This document shows positions 24,780 to 33,190 of a DNA stretch of 64,000 bases, piece after piece. Both the position numbers and the translations under genes were made by a program. The stretch lies in the NCBI GenBank assembly GCA_934178475.1, contig CAKPQH010000003.1, positions 62,001 through 126,000 of the forward strand, read 5' to 3'. Source of the DNA: an uncultured Clostridia bacterium (GTDB taxonomy: Bacteria > Bacillota > Clostridia > TANB77 > CAG-508). The notes under the pieces were generated by a model that saw only the letters and a program-made list of their open reading frames with translations, was not told the DNA's origin and did no database searches. Each line of letters opens with the position of its first letter. The stretch's first letter is position 1.

Positions 24780-26318
24780 ATGGAAAACAATGTAACAATG
24801 CTAATGATATTAGATGGGTTTGGTAATAATTCGAATAAAGAAGGAAATGCAGTTAAACTTGCTAATACACCTAATATTGATAAACTAATGAAAAAATATC
24901 CAACAACACAAATTGCAGCAAGTGGCTTGGCGGTTGGATTACCAGAGGGACAAATGGGTAATTCAGAAGTTGGTCATACAAATATCGGAGCTGGTAGAAT
25001 TATATATCAAGAATTAACAAAAATAACAAAGTCAATAGAAGATGGAGATTTTTTTACAAATCAAGAGTTTATAAATGCGATTGAAAATTGTAAAAAGAAT
25101 AATTCAAAATTACACATTTTAGGATTAGTATCTGATGGAGGTGTTCATAGTCATAATAGACATTTATACGGTCTTTTAGAAATGGCAAAAAGAAGAGATT
25201 TTGAAAATGTGTATGTACATTGTTTCTTAGATGGAAGAGATACTCCTCCAGCATCAGCAGAAAATTATATAGTTGAATTAGAAGAAAAAATGAAAGAAAA
25301 AGGAATTGGAAAAATTGCGACATTATCAGGAAGATTTTATAGTATGGATAGAGATAAACGTTGGCAAAGAGTTCAAAAGGCATATGATGCAATGGTCAAT
25401 GGAGAAGGTATAAAATCAGGAAATCCTATAAATGCAATTGAAAGTTCTTATCAAAAAGAAGTTTTTGATGAGTTTGTTGAACCTACAGTTATAACTAATA
25501 GTGAAGGAAAGCCTCTTGCTACTATAGAGGATGGAGATTCTGTAATATTCTTTAACTTTAGACCTGATAGAGCAAGAGAAATAACAAGAGCTATTGTAGA
25601 TCCTAACTTTGATGGTTTTGAAACTAAAAAAATTAATACTTATTTTGTATGTTTTACAAGTTATGATGAAACTATGCCTAATGTGCATATTGCTTTTGAA
25701 AAAGAAGCAATAAAAAATACTCTTGGAGAAATAGTAAGTAAGCATAATTTGAAACAACTTAGAATTGCTGAAACTGAAAAATATGCTCATGTAACATTTT
25801 TCTTTAATGGTGGAGAAGAAAAATGTTATGAGGGAGAAGATAGAATATTAGTTCCATCTCCAAAAGTTGAAACTTATGATATGAAACCTGAAATGAGTGC
25901 ATATGAAGTAACTGACAAGGTTGTAGAGGCTATAAAATCTGGAAAATATAATTGTATAATATTAAATTATGCAAACCCAGACATGGTTGGACATACAGGA
26001 AATTTAAATGCTGCAATAAAAGCTATTGAAGCAATTGATGAATGTGTAGAAAGAGTTTATGAAGCAATAGAAGAAAAACATGGTAATTTAATGATAACTG
26101 CTGATCATGGAAACGCAGAACAAATGATTGATTATAAAACAGGAGAACCTCAAACAGCTCATACAACAAACTTAGTGCCATTGGTGCTTATAACTGAAAA
26201 TGAAAATATAAAATTACATGAAGGTAAACTTGCTGATTTAGCACCTACAATATTAGAATTAATGAATATTGAAAAACCTGTTGAAATGACAGGAGAAAGT
26301 TTAATAGAGAAGGAATAG
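24780..26318 (+). CDS. gpmI: Cofactor-independent phosphoglycerate mutase
   Basis: Converts 3- to 2-phosphoglycerate using two manganese ions. The 512-residue protein has the N-terminal metal site MILDGFG, the phospho-Ser segment QMGNSEVGHTNIGAGR, DGRDTPP and the C-terminal metal ligands in NPDMVGHTGN and TADHGNAEQM. AGGAGG precedes the ATG. The YezG-like gene starts two bases after its stop. Confidence 0.98.
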   Translation: MENNVTMLMILDGFGNNSNKEGNAVKLANTPNIDKLMKKYPTTQIAASGLAVGLPEGQMGNSEVGHTNIGAGRIIYQELTKITKSIEDGDFFTNQEFINAIENCKKNNSKLHILGLVSDGGVHSHNRHLYGLLEMAKRRDFENVYVHCFLDGRDTPPASAENYIVELEEKMKEKGIGKIATLSGRFYSMDRDKRWQRVQKAYDAMVNGEGIKSGNPINAIESSYQKEVFDEFVEPTVITNSEGKPLATIEDGDSVIFFNFRPDRAREITRAIVDPNFDGFETKKINTYFVCFTSYDETMPNVHIAFEKEAIKNTLGEIVSKHNLKQLRIAETEKYAHVTFFFNGGEEKCYEGEDRILVPSPKVETYDMKPEMSAYEVTDKVVEAIKSGKYNCIILNYANPDMVGHTGNLNAAIKAIEAIDECVERVYEAIEEKHGNLMITADHGNAEQMIDYKTGEPQTAHTTNLVPLVLITENENIKLHEGKLADLAPTILELMNIEKPVEMTGESLIEKE

Positions 26319-26320
26319 GA

Positions 26321-26995
26321 ATGCTTAGAACTACGAAATCTATGAAAGAAAAATATGAACAGATACAAAGCTGTTTATTTGATATAATACCTGAAAAATG
26401 GGAAGAAATATATTTATATACATCTGTAATCGAAATTAATAAAAGATTATCTGGAGAATTATATTTTTATTATCTTCCCAAAGGGTTTATAAGAAAAAAA
26501 TTAATTAATGTCTATGAAGTACCATCTAGATTTAATATTGATGAAGAACAATATATGAAATTAGTAAAAAAATTATTTGATGCTATAAAAAGTTTGAGGC
26601 AAGATTTTGTTGATACTGAACAGAAAATATGGACTAATTTAACTATTGTTGTTGCTAATTGTAGGTTTAAAGTAGAATATGGTTATGAACCAATAAAACT
26701 TACAGAAGAAGATACAAATAGAAGACATATAATATGGAAATATAAGTATCTAGGGTTAGGTGGAGAAATAAAAGAAGAAAGAAAAATATTAGATAGGTAT
26801 TTTTCAAAGGAAATGATAACGGAACCCAAGAAAGAAGTTTATGAGGCAGGTTTATATTTAAAAAAAGTAAATAATATAATAGATTTTGATAGAGAACAAA
26901 AAGAGGAATTTGTTCGCGATGACGGCATTGAAAAAACAGAAAACAATAAAGAAGAAAATGTAAAAAGGAAAAGAAATCAAATTCTAAATGATTGA
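26321..26995 (+). CDS. YezG/DUF600-family immunity-like protein
   Basis: A 224-residue protein whose first 150 residues match the DUF600/YezG pattern: IIPEKWEEIYLYTSV, GELYFYYLPKG, FNIDEEQYMKLVKKLFDAI, WTNLTIVV, and the hallmark RRHIIWKYKYLG. The remaining 70 residues are charged and low-complexity. YezG proteins are known as immunity partners of LXG-type or YeeF-type toxins. No toxin gene is adjacent; it directly follows gpmI, sharing its transcript. The function here is unknown. Confidence 0.78.
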   Translation: MLRTTKSMKEKYEQIQSCLFDIIPEKWEEIYLYTSVIEINKRLSGELYFYYLPKGFIRKKLINVYEVPSRFNIDEEQYMKLVKKLFDAIKSLRQDFVDTEQKIWTNLTIVVANCRFKVEYGYEPIKLTEEDTNRRHIIWKYKYLGLGGEIKEERKILDRYFSKEMITEPKKEVYEAGLYLKKVNNIIDFDREQKEEFVRDDGIEKTENNKEENVKRKRNQILND

Positions 26996-27058
26996 TATTT
27001 AAATAAGAGAAAGACTTATTTTTATATAAAATACGTAAAACTGAAAGGAGCAATTAAA

Positions 27059-27751
27059 ATGATTTATTCAAAGGAATTAGAAGGAATGTGTTGTGTAGCA
27101 AAAGGAGTTGACCATGGACCAGCACCAATTCCAGAAGAAGGAAAATGGGTAAAAGCTAAAGAAATAAAAGATATTTCTGGATTAACACATGGTATAGGAT
27201 GGTGTGCACCACAACAAGGTGGATGTAAACTAACATTAAATGTAAAGGAAGGAATTATACAAGAAGCTTTAATTGAGACTGTAGGATGTTCAGGTATGAC
27301 ACATTCAGCAGCTATGGCAGGAGAAATTTTAACAGGAAAAACTATATTAGAAGCTTTAAATACAGATTTAGTTTGTGATGCTATAAATACTGCTATGAGA
27401 GAATTATTCTTACAAATAGTATATGGTAGAACTCAAACAGCTTTCTCAGAAGGAGGTCTTCCAGTAGGTGCTGGACTTGAAGATTTAGGAAAAGGACATA
27501 CAAGTCAAGTTGGTACTATTTATTCAAGTACTTTAAAAGGACCAAGATATTTAAATCTTGCTGAAGGATACATAGTAGAATTAGGATTAGACAAGGATGA
27601 TCAAATAATTGGATATAAATATGTTCATATTGGAAAAATGATGGATAGTATCAAAAAAGGAATTGATCCAATGGAAGCTATAGAAAAAGCTTCTGGAACA
27701 TATGGAAGATTTGACGAAGCAGTTAAGAAAATAGATCCAAGAAAAGAATAG
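27059..27751 (+). CDS. NifU/IscU-like scaffold protein paired with GGGtGRT protein
   Basis: A 230-residue protein with an IscU-like core: GGCKLTLNVKEGIIQEALIE, VGCSGMTHSAAMAGEILTG and an additional early cysteine pair (GMCCVAKG). The conserved cysteines (Cys in GGCK, VGCSG and LVCDA) resemble a cluster-assembly scaffold. AAAGGAG precedes the ATG. It is followed by the GGGtGRT gene with a 59-base gap; this pairing is recurrent in anaerobes as far as I recall. The actual substrate and cluster are not established. Confidence 0.8.
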   Translation: MIYSKELEGMCCVAKGVDHGPAPIPEEGKWVKAKEIKDISGLTHGIGWCAPQQGGCKLTLNVKEGIIQEALIETVGCSGMTHSAAMAGEILTGKTILEALNTDLVCDAINTAMRELFLQIVYGRTQTAFSEGGLPVGAGLEDLGKGHTSQVGTIYSSTLKGPRYLNLAEGYIVELGLDKDDQIIGYKYVHIGKMMDSIKKGIDPMEAIEKASGTYGRFDEAVKKIDPRKE

Positions 27752-27810
27752 AATTAATAATTTAGATATCACATGGTTAGTACACCATACAAATTTAAGG
27801 AGGAATAAAA

Positions 27811-28812
27811 ATGGCAGTAACATTTGAAAGTTATGAAAGAAGAATAGACCAAATAAAACCAGTTATGGAAAAGTATGGAATTAAAGATTTTGAAGAAGCA
27901 TTAAAAATATGTACAGATAAAGGTTTTAATCCATATGAAATAGTAAAAGGAATACAACCAATATGTTTTGAAAATGCATGTTGGGCATATACATTAGGAG
28001 CAGCTATTGCTATAAAGAAAGGTTGCACAAAAGCTCATGAAGCAGCAAAAGCTTTAGGAGAAGGATTACAAGCATTCTGTATACCAGGTTCTGTTGCAGA
28101 TGACAGAAAAGTTGGATTAGGACATGGAAATTTAGCATCAATGCTTTTATCAGAAGATACAAAATGTTTTGCATTTTTAGCAGGACATGAAAGTTTTGCA
28201 GCAGCAGAAGGAGCAATTGGTATAGCTAAATCTGCTAATAAAGTAAGAAAAACACCTTTAAGAGTTATCTTAAACGGATTAGGAAAAGATGCAGCACAAG
28301 TAATTTCAAGAATAAATGGATTTACATATGTAAAAACTGATTTTGATTTCTATACAGGAAAAGTAAATGTAGTAGAGGAAATACCATATTCAGATGGTGA
28401 AAGATCAAAAGTTAGATGTTATGGTGCAAATGATGTTAGAGAAGGAGTAGCTATAATGTGGCTAGAAGATGTAGATGTATCTATTACAGGTAACTCTACA
28501 AACCCAACAAGATTCCAACATCCAGTTGCAGGTACATATAAGAAAGAAAGAATTGAAGCAGGAAAGAAATATTTCTCAGTTGCCTCAGGTGGAGGAACAG
28601 GAAGAACTTTACATCCTGATAATATGGCAGCTGGACCAGCTTCTTATGGTATGACAGATACTATGGGTAGAATGCATTCAGATGCTCAATTTGCAGGAAG
28701 TTCATCAGTTCCAGCACACGTTGAAATGATGGGATTAATAGGAATGGGTAATAACCCAATGGTAGGCGCTTCAGTTGCAGTTGCTGTTGCAGTAGAAGAA
28801 GCTATGAAATAA
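27811..28812 (+). CDS. GGGtGRT protein (PF14057), function unknown
   Basis: A 333-residue, Gly/Ala-rich soluble protein that carries the family-naming motif SGGGTGRTLHPDN near residue 261. Other conserved-looking stretches are IQPICFENACWAYTLGAA, IPGSVADDRKVGLGHGN, FLAGHESFAAAEGAIG and the C-terminal MGNNPMVGASVAVAVAVEE. No known enzyme fold is evident. Always considered with the preceding IscU-like gene, so the pair may form one module. GGAGGA precedes the ATG; a perfect terminator follows. Confidence 0.88.
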   Translation: MAVTFESYERRIDQIKPVMEKYGIKDFEEALKICTDKGFNPYEIVKGIQPICFENACWAYTLGAAIAIKKGCTKAHEAAKALGEGLQAFCIPGSVADDRKVGLGHGNLASMLLSEDTKCFAFLAGHESFAAAEGAIGIAKSANKVRKTPLRVILNGLGKDAAQVISRINGFTYVKTDFDFYTGKVNVVEEIPYSDGERSKVRCYGANDVREGVAIMWLEDVDVSITGNSTNPTRFQHPVAGTYKKERIEAGKKYFSVASGGGTGRTLHPDNMAAGPASYGMTDTMGRMHSDAQFAGSSSVPAHVEMMGLIGMGNNPMVGASVAVAVAVEEAMK

Positions 28813-28821
28813 TTTTATGAT

Positions 28822-28859
28822 AAAGAACACTTTGCTATTAGGCGAAAGTGTTCTTTTTT
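28822..28859 (+). terminator. Terminator after the GGGtGRT gene
   Basis: A perfect 12-bp stem AAAGAACACTTT/AAAGTGTTCTTT with an 11-base loop and six T. Confidence 0.92.
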
Positions 28860-28939
28860 ATATTCTTTAAAATGTATACTTTTTTTTGTAAGGTGAATAA
28901 TATAATTAAGAAAAATATGTAAAGGAGAAAGTGTATATT

Positions 28940-30220
28940 ATGAAAGAATATTTAGCTATTGAAGATGTTAGAGCGATAGAAGTGTTGGATTCGAGAGGAA
29001 ATCCTACTATACAAGTAGATGTTATGCTTGCAGATGGAAGTGAGGGATCTGCAATTGTGCCATCGGGAGCTTCTACAGGAAGTTTTGAGGCTGTTGAACT
29101 AAGAGATAAAGATGAAAATAGATTTTTAGGAAAAGGTGTATTAAAAGCAGTAGAAAATGTTAATGAGATTATTGCTGATGAAATAATAGGAATGAATGCA
29201 TATAATCAGTTAGAAATTGATGAGTACTTAATTAAATTAGATGGAACAGAAAATAAAGCTAAATTAGGAGCGAATGCAATACTTGGAGTATCTCTTGCTA
29301 CTGCGAGAGCTGCAGCTAATTCATTAGGATTAGAATTATATACTTATATAGGAGGAATTAGTGGGACTCATATTCCAATTCCAATGATGAATATTTTAAA
29401 TGGTGGCAAACATGCTGATAGTTCTCTTAGTATTCAAGAGTTTATGATTGTTCCAATTGGGGGGTACAGTTTTAAAAAGAGATTACAAATGGGAGCAGAA
29501 GTATATCATCATTTGAAGAAAATTTTAAAGAAAAGAAATTTGGCTACTGCTGTTGGAGATGAAGGAGGTTTTGCACCAAATCTTAAAGATGAAGAAGAAG
29601 CTTTATCTTTAATAGTTGAAGCTATAAAAGAGGCAGGATATGAACCAGGAAAGGAAATTTCAATTGCACTCGATTTAGCAGCTACAGAAATGTATGAAAA
29701 AGCTTTAGAAGAGGGAAAGGTTGGATATTCTTTTTGGAAAATAGGAAAAATAATGTCTACAGATGAAATGATTGACTATTTGGAGAATTTAGTAAATAAA
29801 TATCCGATTATTTCAATAGAAGATGGATTAGCAGAAGAAGATTGGGATGGTTGGAAAAAGTTAACTGATAGATTAGGAGATAAAGTACAATTAGTAGGTG
29901 ATGATTTGTTTGTTACAAATATAAAGAGATTACAAAAAGGAATTGATAAAGGAATAGCTAATAGTATTTTAATAAAACCTAATCAGATAGGAACTTTAAC
30001 AGAAACACTAAATGCAATTAAATTAGGAAAGAGTAATGGATATAGTATTGTTATATCACACAGAAGCGGAGAAACAGAAGATACGTTTATTGCTGATTTA
30101 TCTGTCGCAATAAATGCTAGATATATAAAATCTGGAGCTCCTTGTAGAACTGATAGAATTTGCAAATATAATAGATTACTTAATATTGAATATGAATTAG
30201 ATGAAAGATGTGAAGATTAA
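28940..30220 (+). CDS. eno: Enolase
   Basis: Dehydrates 2-phosphoglycerate to phosphoenolpyruvate. Motifs: VLDSRGNPTIQVDV, SGASTGSFEAVELRD, VGDEGGFAPNL, magnesium ligands in SIEDGLAEEDW and VGDDLFVTN, the catalytic Lys in LIKPNQIGT and SHRSGETED. ATG 28940 gives 426 residues; a GTG at 28931 is only three bases after GGAG, so ATG is preferred, though with a long 12-base spacing. It sits apart from the gap operon behind the GGGtGRT terminator, with TATAAT at 28901-28906 as its likely -10 box. Confidence 0.95.
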   Translation: MKEYLAIEDVRAIEVLDSRGNPTIQVDVMLADGSEGSAIVPSGASTGSFEAVELRDKDENRFLGKGVLKAVENVNEIIADEIIGMNAYNQLEIDEYLIKLDGTENKAKLGANAILGVSLATARAAANSLGLELYTYIGGISGTHIPIPMMNILNGGKHADSSLSIQEFMIVPIGGYSFKKRLQMGAEVYHHLKKILKKRNLATAVGDEGGFAPNLKDEEEALSLIVEAIKEAGYEPGKEISIALDLAATEMYEKALEEGKVGYSFWKIGKIMSTDEMIDYLENLVNKYPIISIEDGLAEEDWDGWKKLTDRLGDKVQLVGDDLFVTNIKRLQKGIDKGIANSILIKPNQIGTLTETLNAIKLGKSNGYSIVISHRSGETEDTFIADLSVAINARYIKSGAPCRTDRICKYNRLLNIEYELDERCED

Positions 30221-30302
30221 TATAAAAAATAACTAATTTTAAGTATAAATTTCCTCTAATTGTAAATAATACAATTAAAAGTTGATAGGAGGAATTTATA
30301 TT

Positions 30303-31103
30303 ATGAGAAGAGATATAAGAAGACAAAAAAGAATGGATAATACAGTTATTTTGAGTATTGTGTGTGCAATATTAATTTTAGTTGGAATAGTAACATATGT
30401 TATTAAAAATTATTTAGAAAAAGAAAATAATTCAAGCTTGAATTTGCAAGAGGATCTTGCAATATTAGAAAATGCTGATATAAAAGATACAAGTACTGAA
30501 TATGGTAAAACTGTTGAAGAATCTAAAGAAGAGATTATAGATGGTGAAACTTTAAAAGAAGAAAAAGATTCTACTAATACTAGTAAAGCAGAAAATACAA
30601 CTTCTACTAGTAAGAAAGCAGAAACTAAAAAAGAAGAAAATAGTACAAATGTTGTAACTACTAAACCTGTTCAAGAAGAAAAGAAAAAAGAATTAACATT
30701 CAAAGCTCCAGTAAAAGGTGAGATTTTAAGAGAATATGCAGTTGAGAATTTAGTATATTCTGAAACTTTAAAAGAATGGATAACACATAATGGTATTGAT
30801 ATAAAGGCAGATAAGACAACTGTTGTAACAGCAGCAGCACCTGGTAAAGTATATGCAATAAAAAATGACCCTAGATATGGCCTAACTGTTATTATTGAAC
30901 ATGATGATGGATTTAAAACAGTATATTCAAATCTTTTAACAGCTGAATTTGTGGTTGAAGGTGAGAATGTAGAAGAAGGTCAAACAATCGGTACAGTTGG
31001 TAGCTCAGGTGCTTTTGAAATAAGTGATGATTACCATTTACATTTTGAGATGTTAAAAGATGATGCATATGTAAATCCAACAACATATATTAATTTTGAT
31101 TAG
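30303..31103 (+). CDS. spoIIQ: M23 (LytM) peptidase, SpoIIQ-like
   Basis: A 266-residue protein: N-terminal membrane helix (about 13-35), a Lys/Glu/Ser/Thr linker (about 40-135) and a LytM domain. The zinc ligands appear intact: HNGIDIKAD and YHLHFEM. The segment VIIEHDDGFKTVYSNL resembles SpoIIQ, the forespore channel protein that binds SpoIIIAH; in Clostridia SpoIIQ keeps a complete metal site, as here. ATG 30303 was chosen with AGGAGG upstream. Its 3' third is duplicated at 32817-33034. A generic M23 cell-wall hydrolase remains possible. Confidence 0.85.
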   Translation: MRRDIRRQKRMDNTVILSIVCAILILVGIVTYVIKNYLEKENNSSLNLQEDLAILENADIKDTSTEYGKTVEESKEEIIDGETLKEEKDSTNTSKAENTTSTSKKAETKKEENSTNVVTTKPVQEEKKKELTFKAPVKGEILREYAVENLVYSETLKEWITHNGIDIKADKTTVVTAAAPGKVYAIKNDPRYGLTVIIEHDDGFKTVYSNLLTAEFVVEGENVEEGQTIGTVGSSGAFEISDDYHLHFEMLKDDAYVNPTTYINFD

Positions 31104-31152
31104 TATTATTGAAATGTAATGAAATTGTAAAATAAATGTAAAAGTAATGTTG

Positions 31153-31181
31153 TTGACAAAAGGTAAAAGAATATGTAAAAA
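31153..31181 (+). promoter_or_regulatory. Promoter of prepilin-HINT gene 1
   Basis: TTGACA (31153-31158), 17 bases, TAAAAA (31176-31181); copy 2 has the same arrangement with TAGAAT. Confidence 0.55.
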
Positions 31182-31296
31182 TAGATGTAGAAAGAAAAAA
31201 AGTAAAAAATGCAAAAAGTAGAAAATACGTATCTCCTGACGCTCTAAGAGAAAAAACAATAATTTATTAAATGAAGCAAATAGAACAAATATAAGA

Positions 31297-31351
31297 AATA
31301 AGGCTAGCTTATTGTTAAAATGGCAATAAGTTTTTAGTCTTATTAAGGAGG
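31297..31351 (+). promoter_or_regulatory. Conserved two-part leader hairpin abutting the ribosome site, copy 1
   Basis: Outer stem AATAAGGCTA (31297-31306) / TAGTCTTATT (31335-31344) and inner stem CTTATTG (31308-31314) / CAATAAG (31324-31330), enclosing TTAAAATGG. The ribosome site AAGGAGG starts at the next base (31345). The same fold recurs in copy 2 with three base changes that all keep pairing. Confidence 0.6.
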
Positions 31352-31362
31352 ATAAGATAGAA

Positions 31363-32040
31363 ATGAAAAAAGTATTAAAAAATGTAAAAGGTATAACATT
31401 AATTGCTTTAGTAATTACTATAATCGTGTTATTAATATTAGCAGGTATATCAATAAGTATGATATCAAGTCAAGATGGAATATTAACGAAGGCAAAAGAT
31501 GCAAAGTCTCTAATGAAAATAAAAACAGAAGAAGAATTGGTACAATTAGCAGTACATAATGCTTATATAGAAGAAGAAGGAGATTTTGAAAAAGAAACAG
31601 CAGAAGAAGAAATAAAAAAGAGTTTGGTCGAAAACGGTTTAAGTATTACAGGAGATAATTTTAAAAAAGTAAATGAAAAATGGTATTATGTAAGCAGTTT
31701 AGGAAAAAACTATGAAATTAATAAAGATGCAAATGTAAGTATAGTAGAAGAATTACCTAAAATTGATGGTTTTATTGATGGAATATTATATTATAACGGA
31801 GAACCTTTTTCTGGTGACTGGTGGTATAGTCCGGAAGACAAAATTCAAAATCCGCCAAGTATATTCCTTATAAATGGAAAATATGCAAAATATCAAGAAG
31901 GTAAGATAGATGAGGGGTGGAGCATTGATAATTCATATTATATGTTTGGAGAACTTTACACTGGTATTGTAAGACCTACTGGAGGTTGGTACTATGGAAG
32001 ATTAGTTAATGGCGAAATGGAAGTTCCAGCTCGGACCTAA
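31363..32040 (+). CDS. Prepilin-like surface protein 1, N-terminal part of a frameshifted gene
   Basis: A 225-residue reading frame beginning with a class of type IV prepilin leader: MKKVLKNVKG, cleavage after Gly10, then ITLIALVITIIVLLILAG as the hydrophobic helix. The usual Glu at mature position 5 is Ala. The ectodomain is acidic, with WYYVSSLGKNYEI and a Trp/Tyr/Gly-rich end. The frame stops at 32040 while homologous-looking sequence (GPNGGAYDANS) continues one base out of frame, so this is half of a broken or frameshift-expressed gene. GGAGG lies 11 bases before the ATG. Confidence 0.75.
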   Translation: MKKVLKNVKGITLIALVITIIVLLILAGISISMISSQDGILTKAKDAKSLMKIKTEEELVQLAVHNAYIEEEGDFEKETAEEEIKKSLVENGLSITGDNFKKVNEKWYYVSSLGKNYEINKDANVSIVEELPKIDGFIDGILYYNGEPFSGDWWYSPEDKIQNPPSIFLINGKYAKYQEGKIDEGWSIDNSYYMFGELYTGIVRPTGGWYYGRLVNGEMEVPART

Positions 32041-32641
32041 CGGAGGAGCTTATGATGCTAATTCTTTGATTGTAAATAATGGTAAGAGATTTGATGGAAT
32101 TGCATATATGGCTGGTTATAGAAGTTCTATGTATTCTGAAGTAATAGATGGATTATTGCAAAAAACATTATATTCTTGTTTGCTTCCAACAACAGAAATA
32201 GAAGTTATAGAAGAAGATGAAAAAGGAAGAAAGAAACGTAGAAAGAAAAAAATAAAGGACATAAAAGAGGGAGACAAGGTATTATCAGTAAATCCAGAAA
32301 CGGGAAAACTTGAAGAAGATGTAGTAATATATGCAGACGGAGATGAAAATAAAAAATATAATAAATTTGAAATATGGACATTTAATGATGGAACAGAAGT
32401 AAAAACACTTCATAAACATAGATTTTATAATATAGAAAGACAAGATTTTGTGTATATACAAGAATGGAATATAGGAGAACATGGATATAAAGAGAATGGA
32501 GAAATTATAGAATTAATAAGACATAAAGTGGTAAATGAGGAAGTTCAACATTGCACGATATTTACAGAAAAATGGAATAATTATTTTGCTAATGGAGTAT
32601 TGACAGGAAATAGAAATTCTATAAAAATGAAAATTTTATAA
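32009..32641 (+). CDS. HINT-domain part of prepilin gene 1 (shifted frame)
   Basis: This frame continues the preceding one with a single-base shift near 32028-32036; its ATG has no convincing ribosome site. After about 55 residues of ectodomain (PNGGAYDANSLIV, KRFDGIAYMAGYRSS) comes a HINT domain starting with Cys (codon 32177) in YSCLLPTTEIEV, then KIKDIKEGDKVLSVNPETGK, a TLHKHRFY motif like the intein B block, and the C-terminal block NNYFANGVLTGN (Asn codon 32609). The position before the final Asn is Gly instead of His and the residue after it is Arg, so full splicing is unlikely. A KGRKKRRKKK basic patch interrupts the N-terminal strand. Confidence 0.75.
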   Translation: MAKWKFQLGPNGGAYDANSLIVNNGKRFDGIAYMAGYRSSMYSEVIDGLLQKTLYSCLLPTTEIEVIEEDEKGRKKRRKKKIKDIKEGDKVLSVNPETGKLEEDVVIYADGDENKKYNKFEIWTFNDGTEVKTLHKHRFYNIERQDFVYIQEWNIGEHGYKENGEIIELIRHKVVNEEVQHCTIFTEKWNNYFANGVLTGNRNSIKMKIL

Positions 32642-32654
32642 TATATGAAAGTAT

Positions 32655-32701
32655 AAAAAAGAACTCTAATTGGATAAAGCATCTAATAAGAGTTCTTTTT
32701 T
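32655..32701. terminator. Terminator after prepilin-HINT gene 1
   Basis: A perfect 13-bp stem AAAAAAGAACTCT/AGAGTTCTTTTTT with a 21-base loop and T runs on both strands. Confidence 0.88.
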
Positions 32702-32708
32702 AGGATTT

Positions 32709-32816
32709 TATGCAGATTTGTTTTCACTTTTATTTAGTTTTTCATATTCTTTACATTTAATTTTATAATCCATTTGCATACATAAATATTTGTAATAACT
32801 ATATGCTTGCTCATAT
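32709..32816 (-). pseudogene. 3' fragment of the small minus-strand gene (copy of 35306-35414)
   Basis: On the minus strand this encodes the last part of the protein at 35306-35524 (SYYKYLCMQMDYKIKCKEYEKL... region) with few changes, then stops abruptly at 32816 where M23-derived sequence begins. It has no start of its own. It marks the left side of the duplication junction. Confidence 0.8.
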
Positions 32817-33034
32817 CTGTTATTATTAAACATGATGATGAATTTAAAACAGTATATTCAAATCTTTTAACAGCTGAATTTGTGATTGAAGGTGAGAATA
32901 TAGAAGAAGGTCAAACAATTGGTACAGTTGGTAGTTCAGGTGCTTTTAAGATAAGTGATGATTATCATTTACATTTTGAGATGTTAAAGGATGATGCATA
33001 TGTAAATCCAACAACATATATTAATTTTGATTAG
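32817..33034 (+). pseudogene. 3' fragment of the M23 peptidase gene
   Basis: Nearly identical to bases 30896-31103: it encodes VIIKHDDEFKTVYSNL, then EEGQTIGTVGSSGAF and YHLHFEML to the same stop codon. It lacks the membrane anchor, linker and first metal ligand. A short ATG-like start at 32807 lies in the small-gene fragment and is probably accidental. Confidence 0.85.
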
Positions 33035-33095
33035 TATTATTGAAATGTAATGAAATTGTAATATAAATGTAATATAAAAATAAAATAGAATATTA

Positions 33096-33124
33096 TTGAC
33101 AAAACGTATAAGAGTATGTAGAAT
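33096..33124 (+). promoter_or_regulatory. Promoter of prepilin-HINT gene 2
   Basis: TTGACA (33096-33101), 17 bases, TAGAAT (33119-33124). Confidence 0.65.
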
Positions 33125-33190
33125 TATATGTGATAAGAAAAGAGGTAAAAAATGCAAAAGATAGAAAAACATGTATCTCTTGACGCTCTA

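Larger units (their letters stand above)
30896..32816 (+). repeat. Tandem duplication, copy 1
   Basis: Copy 1 runs from inside the M23 gene through the leader, prepilin gene, HINT domain, terminator and a fragment of the small minus-strand gene. Shared segments with copy 2 are nearly identical at both ends (M23 tail and leader; small-gene tail), while the prepilin ectodomain and HINT parts have diverged strongly. Confidence 0.8.

Noticed and set aside
32807..33034. A short M23 protein as a functional gene
   Set aside because: Its start codon belongs to the small-gene fragment, it lacks an anchor and the first metal ligand, and it arises from the duplication junction.
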